From Clostridium_AD sp050717545 (lineage in GTDB: Bacteria > Bacillota > Clostridia > Clostridiales > Clostridiaceae): a DNA stretch of 64,000 bases. Every line of letters begins with the position of its first letter. The first letter of the stretch is position 1. The notes below the pieces were generated by a model that did no database searches, had not been told where the DNA came from, and saw nothing but the letters and a program-made list of their open reading frames with translations. The stretch covers positions 132,369 through 196,368 of the forward strand of contig NZ_JBOITN010000017.1 of NCBI RefSeq assembly GCF_050717545.1, given 5' to 3'. The translations under genes and the position numbers were made by a program. This document shows positions 63,884-64,000 of this stretch, piece after piece.

Positions 63884-64000
63884 TTATTTATCTCTTAATG
63901 TATTTATTTGAGCTATCATTTCTGGAATAACTTTTAAGAAATCTCCAGCTACTGCTACATCAGCAGCTTTCATGATAGGTGCGGTTGCATCTGTATTTAT
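63884..64000 (-). CDS. etfA: Electron transfer flavoprotein alpha subunit, C-terminal 38 residues
   Basis: An open frame enters from the right edge and ends at 63884. The residues INTDATAPIMKAAD then VAVAGDFLKVIPEMI are the typical FAD-domain end of EtfA (INTDxxAPI...GD...P). In butyrate-forming Clostridia EtfA lies in the bcd-etfBA cluster. It is followed by a strong terminator, so the activator gene has its own promoter. Confidence 0.88.
   Translation of the reverse strand: MNTDATAPIMKAADVAVAGDFLKVIPEMIAQINTLRDK

Overview
The window is AT-rich, densely coded DNA from an endospore-forming, fermentative Firmicute, most likely Clostridium sensu stricto. The evidence is the AAGGAGG-type ribosome binding sites with TTG/GTG starts, spore genes (DUF2953, an S11 carboxypeptidase, spoVM, ylbJ), pta-ackA, an EtfA end next to a CoA-transferase operon, and gene order close to the yloC-to-rnhB region of Bacillus subtilis. 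I cannot name the species. No rRNA, tRNA or CRISPR array was seen.

Left part (1-15 kb, accessory): a partial DUF2953 gene and a dacB-type carboxypeptidase are followed by the most interesting locus. A 5.37-kb element (about 1732-7101) lies inside the coding sequence of a flavin/iron-sulfur electron-transfer protein. The element carries a large serine recombinase, a 50-codon ORF behind a sigma-E/K-like promoter, a ClpE-like unfoldase and a PAP2 phosphatase. The host gene is cut after codon 15. Its first 15 codons, with a strong ribosome binding site, are at 1687-1731 and the rest resumes at 7102. The 8-bp sequence TGTCCTTG is present at both junctions. Joining at this repeat restores a 330-codon reading frame with an intact N-terminal cysteine motif. 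The element ends, joined in circular form, make a 50-bp imperfect palindrome with 11-bp perfect outer arms, as expected for an attP of this recombinase class. It therefore looks like a precisely excisable intervening element, comparable in logic to skin/sigK and SPbeta/spsM. Beyond it lie a partner FAD oxidoreductase, a CmpB-type membrane protein, a MarR/OhrR regulator, two small unknown genes, an asparaginase, a purine permease and an aminotransferase.

Centre (15-58 kb, housekeeping): yicC-remA-gmk-rpoZ-coaBC-priA-def-fmt-(Zn peptidase)-rsmB-rlmN-prpC-prkC-rsgA-rpe-thiN-spoVM-rpmB-yloU-yloV-recG-rsmD-coaD-ylbJ-tmcAL, then pta-ackA, DUF177-rpmF-plsX-acpP-rnc-(radical SAM)-smc-ftsY-ylxM-ffh-rpsP-khpA-rimM-trmD-rplS-lepB-ylqF-rnhB. 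Two structured 5' leaders are visible, one before DUF177-rpmF and one before rplS. The 22-codon spoVM and several other very short genes are annotated here.

Right part (58-64 kb, minus strand): MaoC hydratase, GntP permease and a fused CoA-transferase form an operon behind a canonical -24/-12 sigma-54 promoter. Two upstream inverted repeats have matching 5-8-5 architecture, and a PAS-AAA-Fis sigma-54 activator gene lies upstream. A decayed second copy of the permease gene lies between promoter and activator. The etfA C-terminus enters at the right edge. Together these suggest uptake, CoA activation and dehydration of a short hydroxy acid such as (R)-3-hydroxybutyrate to crotonyl-CoA, feeding the Bcd-Etf reaction; the substrate is inferred.
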